Shown here: positions 59,729 to 64,000 of the stretch, piece after piece | Position numbering within the stretch: position 1 is the first letter of the stretch | Layout of the letters: each line of letters begins with the position of its first letter | Assembly: GCF_003265705.1 (NCBI RefSeq) | Contig: NW_020312817.1 | Span: 54,068,794 to 54,132,793, forward strand | DNA length: 64,000 nt | Direction: 5' to 3' | Source: Callorhinus ursinus | Taxonomy: Eukaryota; Chordata; Mammalia; Carnivora; Otariidae | Position numbers and translations under genes: made by a program | The notes under the pieces: model-generated | Databases searched by the model: none | Seen by the model: only the letters and a program-made list of their open reading frames with translations | What the model was told of the DNA's origin: nothing

Positions 59729-60539
59729 CCTGGAATCAGAGTGTTACCATTACTAAGCATGAGACAAAAATGGGTTGTAAATGGTGGGGCAGCATTTCAT
59801 CAAATAGGAAATCAAGCTAGAGATCCCTGAGAAGAAGTGGCTTCAGGTGGCAGAGTGAGAAGCTCAGCCTTGATCTGAGAGGTTATATGGAACCACTTCA
59901 TGCACCTGGGCGAGGGAGGTCCGGGAGAAAATATAGACGAAAATATAGACTGTGTATGCTGAGTTTTAGTCGGCAGTCTGGGAGGGCACCAGAAAGAGAG
60001 GAAGACAAATGGAAGAAGTGCCACATGCCCAGAGGATGCCCAGAAACTTCTGTTTCTGTAGTAGAAGTTAGCTACTCTCTGCCACAAGTTGGAGCAAGAG
60101 AAAATTCAAAAAAGAAGTATAAACAGAGAAGTCAGCTTGGGAAGCATTATCACTTCCTTTCTTCATCTTCCCATCTTCTGACCCCTAACCCCCAAAATAA
60201 TCAATCACAAAATCTTCTAGGGTCTACTTTTGAGATATTTCTTCTATCTGCTCTCAGCTATGCTTCAGTTTAGATTCTATTTTAGATGGTTCCAAATGTA
60301 CGGGTGAGATGCTAATGGTTCATCCAAAGCTGGGTATTTTGTCAATATGTTGATACAAGCTGTGCATTAGTCTGGGAACCATGTTAAATGGCTTTGAAAA
60401 GGGCGTAGATAATATATGCTTCACCCCCAGAAACCTGAGCTGCAGACCTGTCTGTCCAACTGTCTACATGTACTTCGATGGGAATCTCAAGGTCACCATG
60501 TTGCTAGTGAAAGTGCAACTTTACCCTGCCCCCTCCACC

Positions 60540-61325
60540 ATTCCCTTTACCTTACACCCACAGACACACGCCCAAACCTGCTTTACCTCCACAGATCTCC
60601 ATGATGGGCTGTGAGGGATGTCTTCCCAGCCACCCAAGCAAACCAGAAAGCTGCCCCATTCCACAGTCACCACAATCAACAACTCTCTCTCAGATCCAGC
60701 CTTCCTCTCTACCCACCCACCTCCCTGCTTTTGTGGGCCCTTCTATTCTCCCCCTGGATTTCCACAATAGCTCCCTTATGTGTCTCTTCTACCAGTCTCA
60801 CCTCCAGTCCATTGGTGACATTGTCTCTGACATGGTCCTTCTAAAACACAAATCTGATCATGTTACTTGCCTGAAGCCTCCGATGATCCTCCAGCACCTT
60901 CATCATTAAAAGATGCAGGCTAAACTCCCTACCAAGGGTTCAGAGTCCTGTGGTTTTCCTCCCGCATTTCCCGCTCCTTCTCCACACGCATACTGCCTTT
61001 CCTTCTTGACAACACGCTATTCTCTCTGCTGGAATATTCTACCCCCCCCACCCCCAATTTGACCCCTTGGAAGGCTCTTGTTCATCCTTCAAGACTTACT
61101 TCAGCCCACATGTCCCATGAGAAGCCTTCCTAGCTCAGCCGGACTCAGTCACTCCCTGGGCTCTGTTCACTTTTAACTGGGAACGCTTCCATCAGAGCAC
61201 TTCTCATCCTGCCTAGTCCTCTCTCTTACTCTGTCTTCCTTCTCCACATATGCTCTAAAGAGTTAAAGGGGCTCTGCCTTTGGCCTTGCTCATCCTTGTA
61301 TCCCCAACAGCTAACACAGTGCCTG
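60540..61325 (+). mobile_element. L2 LINE 3' end
   Basis: Shows tgatcatgttacttgcctg, tccttcaagacttacttcag, agaagccttcctagctcagc and the end ccaacagctaacacagtgcc. Confidence 0.7.
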
Positions 61326-61334
61326 AAAGAGAGG

Positions 61335-61550
61335 GCAGGATGAAGTAGCAGAGGGCACAGGCTTCTACGTATGTAGCGTTGGGTGAGTCATGTTCTGTCT
61401 CCGAGGCTCAGTTTCCTCCTCCGTGAAGTTGTGATAATGATATGTACCTTGTGGGCGGCTAGTCTACAAGAATGAATAATGATAAGTGGAGAGGTCCAAG
61501 CCACGGTCTGCTTCTTAGAACACGGGCATTAAATGGAGGCTATTATTATT
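61335..61550 (+). mobile_element. MIR
   Basis: Shows tagcagagggcacaggct, tgtctccgaggctcagtttc and ggcattaaatggaggctatt. Confidence 0.65.
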
Positions 61551-62884
61551 AAAATGGACTCGATTTTAGGTTAAATGAGAGAAAAGACAGACGAGATGAA
61601 AGAGAGAAGGGATGAAAGAAGGGAGAGAGAGGGAGAAGAGGACAAAGAGAAGACTAGCCGGGCACTGTACAACATTCCAGGTGCAAATCCAGAGGCCTAG
61701 TTTGGATGGTGGCCGTGCAGAAGGACAGAAGAGGGGAGGCGGTTGTGAGGGGAACCACCCGACGAGAAGTGGGAGGCCAAGACCCGTGTGAGGCTTGGGG
61801 TGACCTCAGGTAAGGCAGCCTTCTCCACCTGTTCGTTTGCCGTACCCTGGCTGAGCACACAGTGTGTACCAGGAACCGTGTCAGGTTCTGGGATACAAGA
61901 TCAACTAGAGGCAACCCTGTCCTCAGACAGCCCATGGGTCTGGGACACCTGTTCGCAGAGGCAGGGAAGGAGGTCAGAGGACAAAGTGGGTTTAAACAGG
62001 CAGGGAAATCCCGTTCTGGGCCTGGTTAGATGTAAAGCTGGACCAAGAGCTGTGGACGTCGCCCAAGCTCTGGTGTTGACAGGTAAGGCCTGGGGATTAA
62101 GAAAGAGATCAGAGGGAAAGGGGCAAACGAAAGCCAGGAGATGAGAGTGACATGAAAATCTCAGATCTGAAAAGTAACACAACAGATGTTCAGAAACCAA
62201 AGAAAAGCCTGGGCGCACAGGACACCAGCACAGAGGGAAGCATTTTTAACTTGAGGCTATGGAGAAAAACTTAGATATGAGATGGAAGACATTATTACCA
62301 TTTTCCTTGGGGCCTTAAAGAGAGCTTGCAGTAGGTCTAAATATGGGGAAAAGGAAGTGTAGCAAGAAAATCCATTATCACCAAGAGTTTGGGGGTGGAG
62401 CAGGGCTACCTAGAAGGACAAAATCAGAGGAGAGATGCTGTCATCCTGTGCCAAGCAAAGATCCCATTTCATATCCCTGGGCCAGGAGCTGTCCTTGGGG
62501 AGCACATGGGGCCTTTGAGTGGAGAAATAGGTTTCCTCTGCCTCTGGATGGATGGATGGATGCAGCCACACACCAGGGTAATAACTTGATGAGAGGAGCA
62601 CCAGTGGCTTTCAGCCCTCCTCACCCTTTCTGCCAAGGCCCTTGTACAGTGCACACTTATACAACCTTCCACGTTCTGTAAGAGGTCCCTTAAGGATATA
62701 AAGCACCATTCAAAAGCAAGACGTTCTTTTTAAAGGAGTATTTGAGTCTCTAATCTCAGTTTTCTCTCTCAGAAAGGTCTCCCTGACTCCAAAGGTGGGC
62801 TGAAAGCCCCATGGCCTCAGGGATAAACATCTTTGTGCTTTTATTGCATGGTTGCAGGTGATAAGTTGCTAGAGCTATAAAGAG

Positions 62885-62980
62885 GTTCTTGAGAGCAAGA
62901 AGGACCATGTCTTATTCATTTTAGTATCCTGAGCACCCTCATAGTGTCTGGCTCAGAAAAGTTAACTGGGAGGAATGAAG
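62885..62980 (+). mobile_element. L2 3' end fragment
   Basis: Shows gagagcaagaaggaccatgt and gcaccctcatagtgtctggc. Confidence 0.45.
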
Positions 62981-63013
62981 AAAGGAGAGAGGTGTATGTG
63001 TGCACGTGTGCCT

Positions 63014-63014
<1 letters not shown>

Positions 63015-63049
<35 letters not shown>
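63015..63049 (+). repeat. (GT)n microsatellite
   Basis: About 17 uninterrupted GT units. Confidence 0.93.
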
Positions 63050-63052
<3 letters not shown>

Positions 63053-63789
63053 GGAGAGAAAATAATGTTGAATAATGTTCTGATAAAAGATTCATAACAT
63101 GGATTTTTAACCAAAAAAACCTAGTCTTTCTCTCTTATCTCCTTTATTAACCAATCAGAAAAATTAATTGGGCATTTCTTATGTGCAGGGCATTGTGCTG
63201 AGTAATGGGCAAGGTTTAAAAAATAGAGGAAACCCTCTAGATTAGTGAACTTGAGACTTGTGGGGTTTCAAGTATTTATTGTGCACCCCAGCATACAAAA
63301 TGCATTCCACTGTTTCCCAATCCCAGTCTTATTTCTTGATGACCTCAGCCCTGTCATACTCTCCTTGTATAAATTAGGGGGATTCATAATCAGTCGTGAA
63401 TCACGAAGTGTTAAAGGAGAGATGAGCATCTAGTTGAGGCCTTCTTTCTGGTAAAATCAGAATAAGAAAAGAGTAGCACTGATGAATAAAATGGAATTGA
63501 AGCTCAACCATCAAAAAGTAGGGTCCCAGGGTCAGGGAGTTCAACCAGTCTCTTCACCAATCTAAACACACCTCCTAGAAGAGCATCTGGCCAATTGAAG
63601 TTTCCTAATAAATATTTGTTAAGTGAATAAAATCAACATTTTAGAATGAAATGCAAGCCTCTATCAGGTATTGCATATATGCAACAAATACTGGCCAGTT
63701 TACCTCTTCATGGGATTTCTAGATGTGTTCACATGTGCCCACTCAAGCAGAGTGGCCAATAGAAAACATAACCCCTGATCTAATAATGA

Positions 63790-63910
63790 TGCACATCAAT
63801 AGTGATATATTTACTGAATATTTATCATGTGCCAGCCACAGTGCAAACACTTTATAAATCTAGTTTCATTTAAATCTCACAGGAACTCTTTATGGGAAGC
63901 ATCATATCTG
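63790..63910 (-). mobile_element. MIR fragment
   Basis: Reverse MIR: tatcatgtgccagccacagt, aatctcacaggaactcttta, running into the tandem repeat below. Confidence 0.6.
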
Positions 63911-63994
63911 TCTTACAGACAAGGTCATCTCTGTCTTACAGACAAGGTCATCTCTGTCTTACAGACAAGGTCATCTCCATCTTACAGACAAGGA
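63898..63994 (+). repeat. 23-bp tandem repeat inside a MIR
   Basis: Unit aaggtcatctctgtcttaca+gac. Full copies at 63921-63943, 63944-63966 and 63967-63989 (the last with two changes), with a partial copy before. It grew from the MIR segment cttacagac-aagg. Confidence 0.9.
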
Positions 63995-64000
63995 ACTGAA

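Larger units (their letters stand above)
56261..64000. other. upstream of ARHGAP25, no exon recognised
   Basis: Holds a MIR at about 57060-57290, a hAT relic, an L2, further MIRs and simple repeats. The alternative first exon expected from human was looked for by its N-terminal coding and not seen, so it probably lies beyond the right edge. 57300-59500 and 61560-62880 show nothing recognisable, apart from a GA-rich tract at 61570-61650. Confidence 0.55.

Noticed and set aside
1..64000. CRISPR array, operon or other prokaryotic system
   Set aside because: The spaced repeats are microsatellites and SINEs; spliced gene structure and CanSINEs show vertebrate nuclear DNA.
56261..64000. Upstream first exon of the long ARHGAP25 isoform, or PROKR1
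   Set aside because: No matching coding segment was found by eye on the minus strand; in human these lie tens of kb away.

Overview
This window is mammalian nuclear DNA from a carnivoran, probably a caniform. The clearest sign is at least fourteen copies of the carnivore-specific tRNA-derived SINE (CanSINE; heads reading 'ggcgcctgggtggctcag', tails of CT-rich sequence followed by AATAAA-type A-rich DNA). There are also carnivore-type L1 3' ends, and the usual eutherian fossils (MIR, L2, L1M, MER5A, MLT1-type LTRs, hAT relics). The species cannot be fixed from the sequence alone.

The window holds one protein-coding gene, on the minus strand: ARHGAP25, a leukocyte Rac-directed RhoGAP. Ten coding exons can be placed to the base (55644-55883, 47300-47387, 42986-43102, 28688-28895, 23741-23873, 20534-20607, 18933-19054, 17921-18117, 14011-14543, 10679-10886). 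All nine introns are GT-AG and all phases match. The spliced frame is 1920 nt, or 639 residues plus stop, with PH domain, RhoGAP domain with arginine finger R193, a Ser/Pro-rich linker and a C-terminal coiled coil. No frameshift or premature stop was found.

Layout: 1-10530 is sequence 3' of the gene and holds only repeats. 10531-55883 is the gene, with introns loaded with CanSINE, L1, L2 and MIR copies. 55884-56260 is a CpG-rich promoter/5'UTR region with a near-consensus PU.1 (ETS) site, fitting a myeloid or leukocyte gene. 56260-64000 is upstream sequence with repeats and no supported exon. Exon 1 contains an internal splice acceptor exactly where the human long isoform joins a different upstream first exon, so the gene probably has a second promoter beyond the right edge.

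I found no undescribed biological system. The most unusual element is a near-perfect 47-bp inverted repeat (45/47 matches) around a 262-bp loop at 21455-21810 in intron 5, which I cannot assign to a known transposon. Other oddities are an ancient inverted pair in intron 2, a direct duplication in intron 5, a GC-box/CCAAT cluster in intron 3, and a 23-bp minisatellite grown inside a MIR at the right edge. A 100-N assembly gap lies at 16360-16459. Repeat family names and boundaries come from recognition by eye and were not checked against a library.
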